The position numbers and the translations under genes were made by a program. Positions 35,362 through 43,641 of a stretch of 64,000 nucleotides of DNA are shown here, piece by piece. The notes under the pieces are model-generated. The model did no database searches. It was not told the DNA's origin and was given only the letters and a program-made list of their open reading frames with translations. Source of the DNA: Streptomyces sp. NBC_00569 (GTDB taxonomy: Bacteria; Actinomycetota; Actinomycetes; Streptomycetales; Streptomycetaceae); contig NZ_CP107783.1 in NCBI RefSeq assembly GCF_036345255.1, forward strand, positions 3,100,001 to 3,164,000, written 5' to 3'. Numbering within the stretch: the stretch's first letter is position 1; every line of letters begins with the position of its first letter.

Positions 35362-36842
35362 GCGGCCTTCGCCTCCTTCGGGCTCGGGTCGGCCAGGGTC
35401 TGGTCGGTGAGGGTGAAGACGCCCATCTGCGTGGGCGGGCCGACCTCCGGGTCGTCGGGACCCACGGGCTCGAACTCCACGCCGTAGCCGTGCCGTTCGG
35501 CCACCGTGCGCGACCAGGTACGGAACTCCTCGCGGGTCCACTCGAAGCGGTGGTCGCCGTGCCGGACGTGTCCGGCGGGCAGGGTCTCCCAGCGGACGTT
35601 GTACTCGACGTTCGGCGTCGTCACGAGGACCGTCCTCGGCCGCGCGGATCCGAACACCGCGTACTCCAGTGCGGGCAGCCGGGGCAGGTCGAGGTGCTCG
35701 ATGACCTCACTGAGCACCGCCGCGTCGTACCCCTTGAGCCGCTTGTCGGTGTACGCGAGCGAGCCCTGGAGGAGCGTGACGCGGGAGGCCTGGCGCTCTC
35801 CCATCCGGTCGATCTTGAGGCGCCGGGCGGCGATCGTCAGGGCCCGCATCGACACGTCGACTCCCACGACCTCGGTGAACCGGGTGTCCTTGAGCAGCTC
35901 GTGCACCAACTGGCCCTGTCCGCAGCCCAGGTCGAGCACGCGCCCGGCCCCGGCGGCCCTGAGCGCTGCGGTGATCGCGTCGCGCCGCTGGACGGCCAGC
36001 GGTACGGGCTGCTCCTCGGTGTCCGTCGCCTCGTCGACCGCGTTGTCGATGTCCTCCATGTCGGTGTCGTCCGCGTCGGCGAGCCGCACCAGCTCCAGGC
36101 GCTCCATGGCGCTGCGGGTGAGCGCCCGGCGCCGCGAGAGGTAGCGGCTGGTGATCAGGTTCTGCTCGGGGTGCGTGGGCAGCCAGCCCTCACCCGCCCG
36201 GAGCAGCTTGTCGACCTCGTCGGCCGAGACCCAGTAGTGCTTGGCGTCGTCGAGCACGGGCAGCAGCACGTACAGATGCCGCAGCGCTTCGTAGAGGCGC
36301 AGCTCGCCCTCCAGGACGAGACGTACATAGCGCGAGTCGCCCCACTCGGGGAACCGCTCGTCGAGCGCCACCGGGTCGGCCGTCACCGTGGCCCAGCCGA
36401 GGGGCTCGAAGAGCCGGCGCACCAGCGCCGCCCCGCCGCGCGCGGGCACCGCCGGCACCTCGATACGGAGCGGCATCGGCTGCCCGGCCCGCTCGGGCAT
36501 GGCCTTGCACTGTCCGCGCAGGGCGCTGGAGAACACACTGCCGATCGCCACGGCGAGCAGGGACGAGGCGGCGTACGGCCGGTCGTTCACGTACTGCGCG
36601 AGCGCCGCGTCGGGGGCGCCGCCACGGCCCTTGCCCTTGCCGCGGCGCACGAGCGCGACCGGATCCACCTCCAGGAGCAGCGCCGCGGTGCAACGCTCCG
36701 CGGACGCCTCCGGGTACAGGACGTGCGCGGTTCCGTGCGAGGTGGAGAACGCCTGCGCGTTGCCGGGATGCTTGTGCAGCAGAAACCCGAGGTCGGTCGC
36801 GGGGCGTTCAGGGGTGCCGGTCGTGCTGATCGTCAGGAACAC
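35358..36842 (-). CDS. hen1: RNA 3'-terminal ribose 2'-O-methyltransferase Hen1
   Basis: The 494-residue protein has an N-terminal Hen1-specific domain (about residues 1-230, FLTISTTGTPERPATDLGFLLHKHPG) that associates with Pnkp. The C-terminal methyltransferase has the SAM motif VLDLGCGQGQLV near 300 and the Mn-binding SEVIEHLDL near 377. It methylates the 3'-terminal 2'-OH before ligation, so the repaired junction resists renewed cleavage. It is the first gene of the pair, coupled to pnkp. The start is taken as the GTG at 36842, giving the usual FLTISTTGTPERP start; an in-frame ATG at 36884 would add 14 Arg-rich residues. Confidence 0.95.
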   Translation of the reverse strand: MFLTISTTGTPERPATDLGFLLHKHPGNAQAFSTSHGTAHVLYPEASAERCTAALLLEVDPVALVRRGKGKGRGGAPDAALAQYVNDRPYAASSLLAVAIGSVFSSALRGQCKAMPERAGQPMPLRIEVPAVPARGGAALVRRLFEPLGWATVTADPVALDERFPEWGDSRYVRLVLEGELRLYEALRHLYVLLPVLDDAKHYWVSADEVDKLLRAGEGWLPTHPEQNLITSRYLSRRRALTRSAMERLELVRLADADDTDMEDIDNAVDEATDTEEQPVPLAVQRRDAITAALRAAGAGRVLDLGCGQGQLVHELLKDTRFTEVVGVDVSMRALTIAARRLKIDRMGERQASRVTLLQGSLAYTDKRLKGYDAAVLSEVIEHLDLPRLPALEYAVFGSARPRTVLVTTPNVEYNVRWETLPAGHVRHGDHRFEWTREEFRTWSRTVAERHGYGVEFEPVGPDDPEVGPPTQMGVFTLTDQTLADPSPKEAKAA

Positions 36843-36913
36843 GCGTCCGAGTATGGTCCGCCAGTACCGCCCCCGACCACGCATTTGTCCCCGGGGACGC
36901 TGCGGTTCTAAAA

Positions 36914-36930
36914 GGTCACCAGAAGTGACC
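36914..36930. promoter_or_regulatory. inverted repeat in the hen1/oxidoreductase divergent region
   Basis: GGTCAC and GTGACC flank CAGAA in the 104-bp gap between two divergent genes. It could be an operator for either gene. Confidence 0.35.
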
Positions 36931-36946
36931 GGTGCATGATGGCTGA

Positions 36947-37894
36947 ATGGATCTTCGAGTATTCACAGAACCGCAGCAGGGCGCCACCTACGAGACACTT
37001 CTCCGCGTGGCGAAGGCCGCTGAAGACCTCAGTTATGGAGCGTTTTTCCGGTCCGACCACTACTTGCACATGGGCTCCGCCGACGGGCTCCCCGGCCCCA
37101 CCGATGCCTGGATCACGCTGGCCGGCCTCGCCCGCGAGACCAAGCGGATCCGCCTGGGCACACTGATGACCGCCGGCACCTTCCGCCTCCCGGGCGTCCT
37201 CGCGATCCAGGTCGCGCAGGTCGACCAGATGTCGGGCGGACGCGTGGAGTTGGGCCTCGGCTCCGGCTGGTACGGAGCGGAGCACGAGGCTTACGGCATC
37301 CCCTTCCCCAAGGAGAAGTTCGGCCGCCTCGAGGAGCAACTCGCCATTGTCACGGGCCTGTGGCGCACGCCCGTCGGAGAGCGCTTCAGCTTCAACGGCA
37401 CGTACTACCAGCTGAAGGACTCCCCCGCGCTGCCGAAGCCGGCGCAGAACAAGGTGCCGGTCCTGATCGGCGGGCACGGCGCCAAGCGGACCCCGGCGCT
37501 CGCCGCGCAGTACGCCGACGAGTTCAACATCCCGTTCGCGTCGCTCAGCGACACGGAGCAGCAGTTCAAGCGGGTCCGTGCGGTGGCGGAGGAGCACGGG
37601 CGCAGTGCCGGCAGCCTCGTCTACTCCAACGCCCTGGTCGCGTGCGTCGGCAAGACCGACGCGCACGTCAGGCGCCGCGCCGCGACGATCGGCCGTGATG
37701 TGGACGAGCTGAAGGCGAACGGGCTCGCCGGCTCGCCCGCCGAGGTCGTCGAGCGGATCGCCGCGTACCAGGCCGTCGGCTCGCAGCGGATGTATCTCCA
37801 GATGCTCGACCTGGACGACCTGGACCACTTGGAGCTGATCGCCACCGAGGTGATGCCCCAGCTTTCCCGGCCCACGCACCACCCGGCCGACTGA
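36947..37894 (+). CDS. LLM class F420-dependent oxidoreductase
   Basis: The 315-residue luciferase-like monooxygenase-fold protein begins MDLRVFTEPQQGATYETLLRVAKAAEDLSYGAFFRSDHYL. It has GLARETKRIRLGTLMTAGTFRLPGVLAIQVAQVDQMSGGRVELGLGSGWYGAEHEAYGIPF and the late block VPVLIGGHGAKRTPALAAQYADEFN. The pattern is that of F420-dependent (rather than FMN) members, which reduce or oxidise unknown substrates. It is monocistronic, divergent from hen1. No substrate is suggested by neighbours. Confidence 0.9.
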   Translation: MDLRVFTEPQQGATYETLLRVAKAAEDLSYGAFFRSDHYLHMGSADGLPGPTDAWITLAGLARETKRIRLGTLMTAGTFRLPGVLAIQVAQVDQMSGGRVELGLGSGWYGAEHEAYGIPFPKEKFGRLEEQLAIVTGLWRTPVGERFSFNGTYYQLKDSPALPKPAQNKVPVLIGGHGAKRTPALAAQYADEFNIPFASLSDTEQQFKRVRAVAEEHGRSAGSLVYSNALVACVGKTDAHVRRRAATIGRDVDELKANGLAGSPAEVVERIAAYQAVGSQRMYLQMLDLDDLDHLELIATEVMPQLSRPTHHPAD

Positions 37895-38145
37895 GCAGCT
37901 GATCGGCTGCCCGGCTGAGCGTCGGCTCCGCTGGTCCGGCCGCTCCGGCCCCGCCCCTGTCGGGTGAATATCCGTCAACCGGGCACGTGGCCGGGGCGCG
38001 CGCCAGTGACCGGCCACGCGAGTGATCGTTGGCTCGGGCGGAGCCGGACCGCCCGGCACCCGCACCGGCGGCGGCTGCCGCGGCCGGGCGACGCTTGCGT
38101 CACCTGCTCTCCCCCGTGGGGAGGGCGAGGGCCGAGGAGGCCGTC

Positions 38146-38343
38146 ATGTCCCAGGAAGCCATGTCCGAGCAGGTCGTGCACGAACCGGCCGCACCGGTTG
38201 AGGACGGCGCACCCAAGGGTCTGCTCCAGCAGATGGAAGAGCTGATGGCCGCGCTCAACGCGGATCTGTCGCAACTCGACGCCGACCTTCAGCAGTCCAC
38301 CGGACCCGGCGCCCCGTCCGCCGACGAGGGCCACCGCCTCTGA
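38146..38343 (+). CDS. small hypothetical protein, 65 residues
   Basis: The peptide has a very acidic, Gln/Leu-rich middle (KGLLQQMEELMAALNADLSQLDADLQQ) that should form an amphipathic helix or short coiled coil between disordered ends. GAGGAGG lies six bases before the ATG at 38146, supporting this start over a longer Ala-rich one at 38029. No family is recognised. It is convergent with the next minus-strand gene and followed by a hairpin. Confidence 0.65.
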   Translation: MSQEAMSEQVVHEPAAPVEDGAPKGLLQQMEELMAALNADLSQLDADLQQSTGPGAPSADEGHRL

Positions 38344-38350
38344 CCCCGCC

Positions 38351-38383
38351 GGGGGCGCGTCGCACCGGTGCCGGTGCGCCCCC
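38351..38383. terminator. hairpin between convergent small genes
   Basis: GCACCGG/CCGGTGC stacks on GGGGGC/GCCCCC with a five-base bulge on the left arm, between two convergent stops. Confidence 0.5.
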
Positions 38384-38419
38384 GAAGGCCGCTGCCGCAG
38401 CGGCATCAACTGGTGGCCC

Positions 38420-38893
38420 CTACGCCGCCGAGTCCGGCTCCGACATGGTGTCGCGGCGCAGGCCGAGCCGGCGGATTATCTCGAGGACCCTGTCGCGTGA
38501 TTCGTCGGCGGCGTCAATGGCGTCCATGCAGTGCCAGTAGGCACCCTCCTCCTCCGCCTCGCTGGCTATGCCCACCAGGGCGATCCCCACTTCGCCGAGC
38601 AGCGCGGCCAGACCGATCAGCGCCTGGTGCGCCTCCGGCAGTTCCGTGAGCTGCGCCGCCCGTATGCCGCCCGACCCGATGACCGGGATCGCCGAGCCCG
38701 AGCAGCCTCTGCCGCCCGCCTCGCTCAGTCCCAGCGCTTCCCCCCTCAGCTCCGGCGGGCCCTCTCTCGCCAGCCTGTTCCCCATGGCTTGCGCGAGGGC
38801 CTGGGCCTGCCATGCCTCCCGCGTGATGGCCGGCGCGTCCTGGCTCTCCGCCAGGGCCCGTCGGCTCGCCCTGATGAGTCGCACCGCGTCCAT
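38420..38893 (-). CDS. hypothetical Streptomyces protein (DUF6099-like)
   Basis: The 157-residue soluble alpha-helical protein has no known catalytic motif. The N-terminus MDAVRLIRASRRALAESQDAPAITREAWQAQALAQAMGNRLA and the block ELPEAHQALIGLAALLGEVGIALVGIASEAEEEGAYWHCMDAIDAADESRDRVLEIIRRLG resemble a conserved Streptomyces family that I recall as DUF6099. The function is unknown. The start at 38893 follows a GGGGG stretch; a longer reading frame to 39016 has a poorer start. Confidence 0.75.
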   Translation of the reverse strand: MDAVRLIRASRRALAESQDAPAITREAWQAQALAQAMGNRLAREGPPELRGEALGLSEAGGRGCSGSAIPVIGSGGIRAAQLTELPEAHQALIGLAALLGEVGIALVGIASEAEEEGAYWHCMDAIDAADESRDRVLEIIRRLGLRRDTMSEPDSAA

Positions 38894-39056
38894 GCGCAGC
38901 CCCCGTCCTGAACTCCCTTGACCACTACCCAGAGTGAGGGTCCGGGTGGCGAAAAGCCAGAGGACGACCGAAATCTGTGGACACGGAGTCCAATGTTGAT
39001 AATTTCGTGACTCCATAGAGTGACAAGACCGGTCGGGCGGCTCCCTGCAGCCGGTC

Positions 39057-39389
39057 TCAGCCCTCCCCGGGCACCGGAAACCGGTCCTCGTTGCGGTCGA
39101 TCTTCGCCGACAGGGCCGCCAGCGCGTCGATCCCGAGCACCTCGCACAGTTGCAGCAGATACGCGAGGACGTCCGCGACCTCGTCGCGCACCCGATGCGC
39201 CGTGTCCGGGTCCGTCATCACGCCGGCCGACTCCTCCGGGGTCAACCACTGGAAGATCTCGACCAGTTCGGACGCCTCCACGCTCAGCGCGGCCACCAGG
39301 TTCTTCGGCGTGTGGTACTGCTCCCAGTTCCTGGCCGCCGCGAATCGGGCCAGCCGGCGCTGCAGCCCCGCCACATCAAGTTCTGTCAC
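39057..39389 (-). CDS. MazG-like nucleotide pyrophosphohydrolase
   Basis: The 110-residue all-alpha NTP pyrophosphatase resembles RS21-C6/MazG single domains. Metal-binding acidic residues lie in EASELVEIFQW and RDEVADVLAYLLQLCEVLGID (the E-x-x-E ... E-x-x-D pattern). It probably hydrolyses a non-canonical or damaged nucleoside triphosphate. The GTG start overlaps the stop of the upstream AAA ATPase gene by four bases (GTGA), so the pair is co-translated. The K-x-x-R-x-E-x-x-F C-terminal signature (KIDRNEDRFP) is typical. Confidence 0.88.
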   Translation of the reverse strand: MTELDVAGLQRRLARFAAARNWEQYHTPKNLVAALSVEASELVEIFQWLTPEESAGVMTDPDTAHRVRDEVADVLAYLLQLCEVLGIDALAALSAKIDRNEDRFPVPGEG

Positions 39390-40543
39390 GGCCCCAGGTC
39401 TACCACCGCCGCGCCGTGCTCCCGTGCCACCCACGTCCCGTCGCCGACCGCCCCCGCCAGCCGGATGTGCCCACGTCCGCACATCCGCACCGCGAGCGCC
39501 GTCAGCTCCCTCAGCTGGCGCGGGTCGAGGCTGCGGTCGAGGCCGTCAGCAAGGACGGTGAGCGTCTGGTACGCCTCGGGGACCTCCGCCGCCGTGTCGA
39601 CCGCGAGCACCCGGGGGCCGGTGAGCAGGACCAGGGCGGCGAGCGCCAGGTACCTCAACTCCCCGTCCCCGAGCCGGTCGACGGGGGTGCGCAGCCCGTC
39701 GCCGCGGTCGAGCACGGCCCGTACCGTGCCGTTGCCGAGGTCCTCCGACAGGACGTCGACGACGGGTCCCGCGCAGCCGGCGCGGGCCGCGGCGACGAGC
39801 AGCGCGTGCCGGGTGCCGCACTCGGAGCGTGTGCGCCACAGGACGGCGGCGAGGTTGTCGCAGTCGCTCCGGAGACGGTCGGCGGTGGCCGGGGCGGGGC
39901 GGCGCATGCGGTCGGGCCGGGGGTCGCAGGAGAAGACGGAGCGCAGGGCGACCACGACCTGTTCGGCGGCGGCGACGACGAGCCGCTGGCCTTCCGTCCT
40001 GCCCGCGACGCGCAGCGGCAGGAGTGCCGTGCCGAGCAGGTCGTCCGGCAGGGGCGCGCGGGTCACGGAGGTCGCCCCCGCCGTGTGCCAGGCGGCCTGG
40101 ACGACGTGGCGTCCGGGGTCGCGCAGGGCGGTTTCCAGGAGAGTGCGGCCGTCGCGGGTCAATCGTTCGCCGACGATGCGCAGTTCGGGCTCCGCCTGGA
40201 TCGCGAGGTCGAGGCGGACCGGGCCGACGGGCCCGGTGACGGTGCAGCCGATGCGGAAGCCGCGGCGTCGCTGCGCGTCGGGCCGCGCCCGGTCGGGGAC
40301 GCAGGCGGACGGGTCGGGGAACACCTCGTCGAGGGCCGCGCCGCCGCCGAGCCGGGCCAGACCTTCGTAGGCCTTCAGGGCACTGGACTTGCCGCTGCCG
40401 CTCGGCCCGGCGAAGAGGGTCAGCGGGCCGAGCGGGAAGCCGGCGCCCCGGTGCGCGGCGAAGGCGGAGAGCCGCAGTTCGGTGAGGCTCGGCCGGTTCT
40501 GGGGGGCCGGGGGTGCACCGCCGCCCCGCGCGAACAAGGTCAT
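39386..40543 (-). CDS. AAA ATPase of the ABC/SMC-like class
   Basis: The 385-residue protein has Walker A FAGPSGSGKSS at 46-54, right after a strand TELRLSAFAAHRGAGFPLGPLTLF, as in AAA_21/RecF-like stand-alone ATPases. Late motifs GDGELRYLALAALVLL (signature-like) and PRVLAVDTAAEVPEAYQTL (Walker B-like, with Asp-Thr-Ala instead of Asp-Glu) suggest a modified or weakened ATPase site. Coupling to the MazG-like gene suggests a joint role, perhaps nucleotide-pool surveillance or defence, but nothing more can be said. The start is taken at 40543; an in-frame ATG at 40564 is possible. Confidence 0.75.
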   Translation of the reverse strand: MTLFARGGGAPPAPQNRPSLTELRLSAFAAHRGAGFPLGPLTLFAGPSGSGKSSALKAYEGLARLGGGAALDEVFPDPSACVPDRARPDAQRRRGFRIGCTVTGPVGPVRLDLAIQAEPELRIVGERLTRDGRTLLETALRDPGRHVVQAAWHTAGATSVTRAPLPDDLLGTALLPLRVAGRTEGQRLVVAAAEQVVVALRSVFSCDPRPDRMRRPAPATADRLRSDCDNLAAVLWRTRSECGTRHALLVAAARAGCAGPVVDVLSEDLGNGTVRAVLDRGDGLRTPVDRLGDGELRYLALAALVLLTGPRVLAVDTAAEVPEAYQTLTVLADGLDRSLDPRQLRELTALAVRMCGRGHIRLAGAVGDGTWVAREHGAAVVDLGP

Positions 40544-40638
40544 GTCCCGGACGGTAGGCGGCACTCCGCCCGGAGAACCGTTCTTCCGGGCGGACCTTCC
40601 TACGATCGGGGGACCCGAAGGCCCGGGCCGGGTGACTG

Positions 40639-40822
40639 GGGTCTGTCCGGCGGATCAGGTCGCGCTCGGGGGCCCGCGCTGATCTGTGCTGGTGAGCGGG
40701 GTCTGGCGCGTCGAGATGCAAGGCGGAGGAGGGCGACAACGCGGAGCGTTGGCAACCGACGACAACGCCGCAGGTCGGCGTGCCAGACCCCGCGCCCGCG
40801 ACAAGATCCGCCGGACAGGCCC
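40639..40822. mobile_element. MITE-like inverted-repeat element
   Basis: A 184-bp non-coding element has 25-bp terminal inverted repeats matching at 22 positions (40639-40663 and 40798-40822, core TGTCCGGCGGATC). A second nested pair of 15-bp repeats matches at 14 positions (40696-40710 and 40779-40793, core GCGGGGTCTGGC). Its right end touches the stop codon of sflB. I recall the TGTCCGGCGGATC core from repeated intergenic elements in Streptomyces genomes. No transposase is encoded, so it would move only with help in trans. Confidence 0.7.
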
Positions 40823-41253
40823 TAGGCCCGGGGAACGGCCCCCGCCACGAAGTCCTGCACCTCGGTGCCGGGAGGGGCGAGCAGGAAGACATTGCGGTCG
40901 ACACGGTGCATGCCGCAGCCGAGGCCGAGGACCACGCCGCTGCTGAAGTCCAGGACGCGCTTGGCGACATCGGACTCGGCGCCGCTCAGGTCGAGCAGCA
41001 CGGGGATGCCCGTCATCACGGTCTCGGCGACCTCGCGGGCGTCCGCGAACACGTTGACCCGCAGCACGACGAACCGTCGCCGCGTCTCGGTCTCCGCTTC
41101 GGGAACGGCCCTGTGGTCGACCGCCGACGGCCATGCGTTACGGCCGCGCAGAGGTACGACCTGGGCGAGCCCTTCCCATTGTTCGTCAGTGACGTCGTGG
41201 CTGTTCACTGCCCCCACCCCGTCCGGGCTCGTACTTTTGTCTGCACCCGCCAT
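40822..41253 (-). CDS. sflB: SepF-like cell division protein (SflB-type)
   Basis: The 143-residue protein has a variable N-terminus (residues 1-55) and a C-terminal SepF-like domain: RRRFVVLRVNVFADAREVAETVMTGIPVLLDLSGAESDVAKRVLDFSSGVVLGLGCGMHRVDRNVFLLAPPG. SepF-like proteins interact with FtsZ and membranes. Streptomyces has SepF plus SflA and SflB, and the neighbourhood here matches what I remember for SflB. The C-terminal codons and stop lie at the edge of the inverted-repeat element, so that element may have shaped the 3' end. The ATG start at 41253 gives MAGADKSTSPDG. Confidence 0.85.
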   Translation of the reverse strand: MAGADKSTSPDGVGAVNSHDVTDEQWEGLAQVVPLRGRNAWPSAVDHRAVPEAETETRRRFVVLRVNVFADAREVAETVMTGIPVLLDLSGAESDVAKRVLDFSSGVVLGLGCGMHRVDRNVFLLAPPGTEVQDFVAGAVPRA

Positions 41254-41288
41254 TCTTACGCCAAGTCACCCGTTCAGCCCAACAGCGA

Positions 41289-41327
41289 CACGGTCCGCGT
41301 CCGCCGTGGTGGCGGGCGCGGACCGTG
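41289..41327. terminator. terminator after the FtsX-type ABC operon
   Basis: A 17-bp stem with one G-T pair (41289-41305 with 41311-41327) and a GTGGT loop lies 21 bases past the stop of the permease gene. Confidence 0.85.
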
Positions 41328-41347
41328 CCGGGCGGGCGGATCCGGTG

Positions 41348-42685
41348 TCAGGCGGCGATCGCGACGGCGTCCACGGCCTTGACGCGCAGGGTCCTGCGGG
41401 CCGTTCCCAGACTGGTCACGAACGTCGCCGTGGCCGCCGACGCCACGACCGTGAGCCAGATTCCGAGGACCTGGCCGGGCAGGGCCGAGTCGGTGCGGAC
41501 GGCGGTGAAGGGGACGATTCCCGCGAGGCCCGCGACCGTGCCGAAGAACACACCCGTCACCGTGAGTACGAGGCTCTCGACCGCGACCGTCCCGAGGACC
41601 TGCCCCGGAGTGGCTCCGGCGAGGCGCTGCTGTCCGAACTCGCGGACCCGGTAGGAGGTCGCCGCGTACAGGGTGTTGACGAGCATCACGCAGGCGAAGA
41701 CGACGATGATGCCGACGACCACGAAGTTGAGGGTCTCCAGGTTCTTGTCCTCGACGGACCTGGCGAGACCGGACGCCTTGATCGCGTCGTTCTCGACAGC
41801 CTGCATGGAGAGGGTGGCCGTGGCCATGCCGGTGAAGAGGATCAGCGGCATCAGGACGCCGGAGAGCTGCTCGGCACGCTGCCGCATGTTCCGTACCGTC
41901 AGATAGCCGCTCGCGCCGGTGAGTGCGGTGAGAAGGGGTTCGGCGCGGCCGAGGAGGGCGCGCAGCAGGGCCGGGGACAGGAGCGCGAAGCCGATGGAGA
42001 GCAGGATCGCGCCGTAGGCGGGCGCCGCCATGAGGGCCGCGTCGGTGGCCTTCATCGCGAAGGTGCTCAGGACACCGGCGGCGCCGCCGGCGAGCGCGCC
42101 CCAGGCCGCGAACTTCCGTGCCCTGCCGCGCCCTTGGCCCGTTCCGGCGGCGGCCCTCGTGGCGCGCCGCACCGCGAGGAACGCGGCGCCCGCGGAGGCG
42201 AGCAGGGTGACGGCGAGGCCGGACACGAGGGCGACGGGACCGAAGACGTGGTCGACGCCGTCGGCGACCTGGCCGCTGTCCTTGAACACGTCGAGCAGAG
42301 CGTGGCCGCCGAGCACGGCGGGCCCGGCGGCGAGCACCGTACCGGCGAGGGCGACGATGACGGACTCGCCGACGATCATGCGCTTGATCTGGGCGGGGGT
42401 GGCGCCGGTGTGGCGCAGGAGGGTGATCTCGTCGGTGCGTCGGCGGACGTTGACGGTCAGGGTGGAGGCGACGGCGAAGAACACGAGGAGGGTGCCGTAG
42501 CCGCCGACGACGCTCGCCGCGGTGGTGAGGGTGTCCGCGCTGACGTGATCGACGCCGGGAGCGCCCGCCGTGTCGTGCAGCGAGTTGAATGTCATGATGA
42601 TCGCCGCGCCGAGGAAGGCGGACAGGAGCGTCGCGAGGAGGCGGCCGGGGCGCAGCCGGACGGAGCGCAGGGCGAGTGCGAACAC
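41348..42685 (-). CDS. ABC transporter permease, FtsX/MacB type
   Basis: The 445-residue membrane protein has two copies of the FtsX-like unit. Each has hydrophobic segments and a cytoplasmic loop like RRRTDEITLLRHTGATPAQIKRMIVGESVIVALAG (first) and SYRVREFGQQRLAGATPGQVLGTVAVESLVLTVTG (second). It belongs to type VII ABC mechanotransmission or export systems. Its ATPase gene lies upstream with a few bases between them. No two-component system is adjacent, although many such transporters are partnered with one. Export of a peptide or lipid, or stress sensing, are possible roles. The start is a GTG at 42685. Confidence 0.88.
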   Translation of the reverse strand: MFALALRSVRLRPGRLLATLLSAFLGAAIIMTFNSLHDTAGAPGVDHVSADTLTTAASVVGGYGTLLVFFAVASTLTVNVRRRTDEITLLRHTGATPAQIKRMIVGESVIVALAGTVLAAGPAVLGGHALLDVFKDSGQVADGVDHVFGPVALVSGLAVTLLASAGAAFLAVRRATRAAAGTGQGRGRARKFAAWGALAGGAAGVLSTFAMKATDAALMAAPAYGAILLSIGFALLSPALLRALLGRAEPLLTALTGASGYLTVRNMRQRAEQLSGVLMPLILFTGMATATLSMQAVENDAIKASGLARSVEDKNLETLNFVVVGIIVVFACVMLVNTLYAATSYRVREFGQQRLAGATPGQVLGTVAVESLVLTVTGVFFGTVAGLAGIVPFTAVRTDSALPGQVLGIWLTVVASAATATFVTSLGTARRTLRVKAVDAVAIAA

Positions 42686-42688
42686 GGC

Positions 42689-43489
42689 TCACACCCCCGC
42701 CGGCGTGGTGTCGCCGAGGTGCGCGAGGCGTTCGGCCACGGCGTCGGCGGTGGGTGCGGTCATCTCGCCCGCGAGGCGGCCGTCCGCGAGGAAGAGCACG
42801 GAGTCCGCGTACGACGCGGCGACCGGGTCGTGCGTCACCATGACGACGGTCCTGCCGTGCAGGCGCACGGCTTCCTGGAGGAGGCGCAGGACGTCGCGCG
42901 CGCTGCGGGTGTCGAGGGCGCCGGTCGGTTCGTCCGCGAAGATCACGGCGGGTTCGGTGACGAGGGCGCGGGCGATGGCGACGCGCTGGCGCTGGCCGCC
43001 GGAGAGCTGGTCGGGGCGATGGCCGAGCCGGTCGCCGAGGCCGACCTGGGTGAGGATCTCCTGGGCGCGGGCCCGGTTCACGCGGCGCCCGGCGAGCCGG
43101 AGCGGCAGAGTGGTGTTCTGGGCGACGGTCAGCGTCGGCAGCAGGTTGTACTGCTGGAAGACGAAGCCGATCCGGCGGCGGCGGAACCTGGTGAGGGCCG
43201 CCTCGGTGCCGCCCGTCATCTCCTCGCCGTCGACCATCACGATGCCGCTGTCGGGCCGGTCCAGTCCGGCCGCGCACTGCAGGAGCGTGGACTTGCCGGA
43301 GCCGGAGGGACCCATCACGGCGGTGAACGTGCCGCTCCGCAGGCTCAGGGTCACGTCGTCGAGTGCGGTCACGGCGTTCTCGGCGCCCTCCCCGGCCCCG
43401 TACGTCTTGCTGACCTTGACCAGCCGCAGGGCCTCGCCGCCGTGTCCTGCCGGTCCGCTGCCGCCCGCGCGGCCCCTGCGTCGGAACAT
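42689..43489 (-). CDS. ABC transporter ATP-binding protein, MacB/LolD type
   Basis: The 266-residue ATPase has Walker A GPSGSGKST at 60-68, Q-loop FVFQQYNLLPTLTV, signature LSGGQRQRVAIARAL, Walker B VIFADEPTGALD and H-loop MVTHD. The RIGFVFQQYNLLPTLT and TGALDTRSARDVL stretches are typical of ATPases that serve FtsX-like permeases, the next gene being one. An Arg/Gly-rich N-terminal extension of about 20 residues is present. GGGGAGAG precedes the ATG. Confidence 0.93.
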   Translation of the reverse strand: MFRRRGRAGGSGPAGHGGEALRLVKVSKTYGAGEGAENAVTALDDVTLSLRSGTFTAVMGPSGSGKSTLLQCAAGLDRPDSGIVMVDGEEMTGGTEAALTRFRRRRIGFVFQQYNLLPTLTVAQNTTLPLRLAGRRVNRARAQEILTQVGLGDRLGHRPDQLSGGQRQRVAIARALVTEPAVIFADEPTGALDTRSARDVLRLLQEAVRLHGRTVVMVTHDPVAASYADSVLFLADGRLAGEMTAPTADAVAERLAHLGDTTPAGV

Positions 43490-43641
43490 GGTCTCTCCCC
43501 GTCCACCGTCGTCGTCACGGCGCTGTCTGCGCCATGACCACGACGTTAGGGACGGCGGCTCTCCGGCACATGGGGCGTACGGCCCGGACCTCGGGTGTCG
43601 CTACGTACACCCCCCTCGTCCGGGTACCCGGTGGGGCCGGG

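Noticed and set aside
31699..35487. 1262-residue open frame on the plus strand
   Set aside because: It is the antisense shadow of arcA and pnkp, both of which have full family motifs; the frame is Arg/Asp/Val-rich with no recognisable domain.
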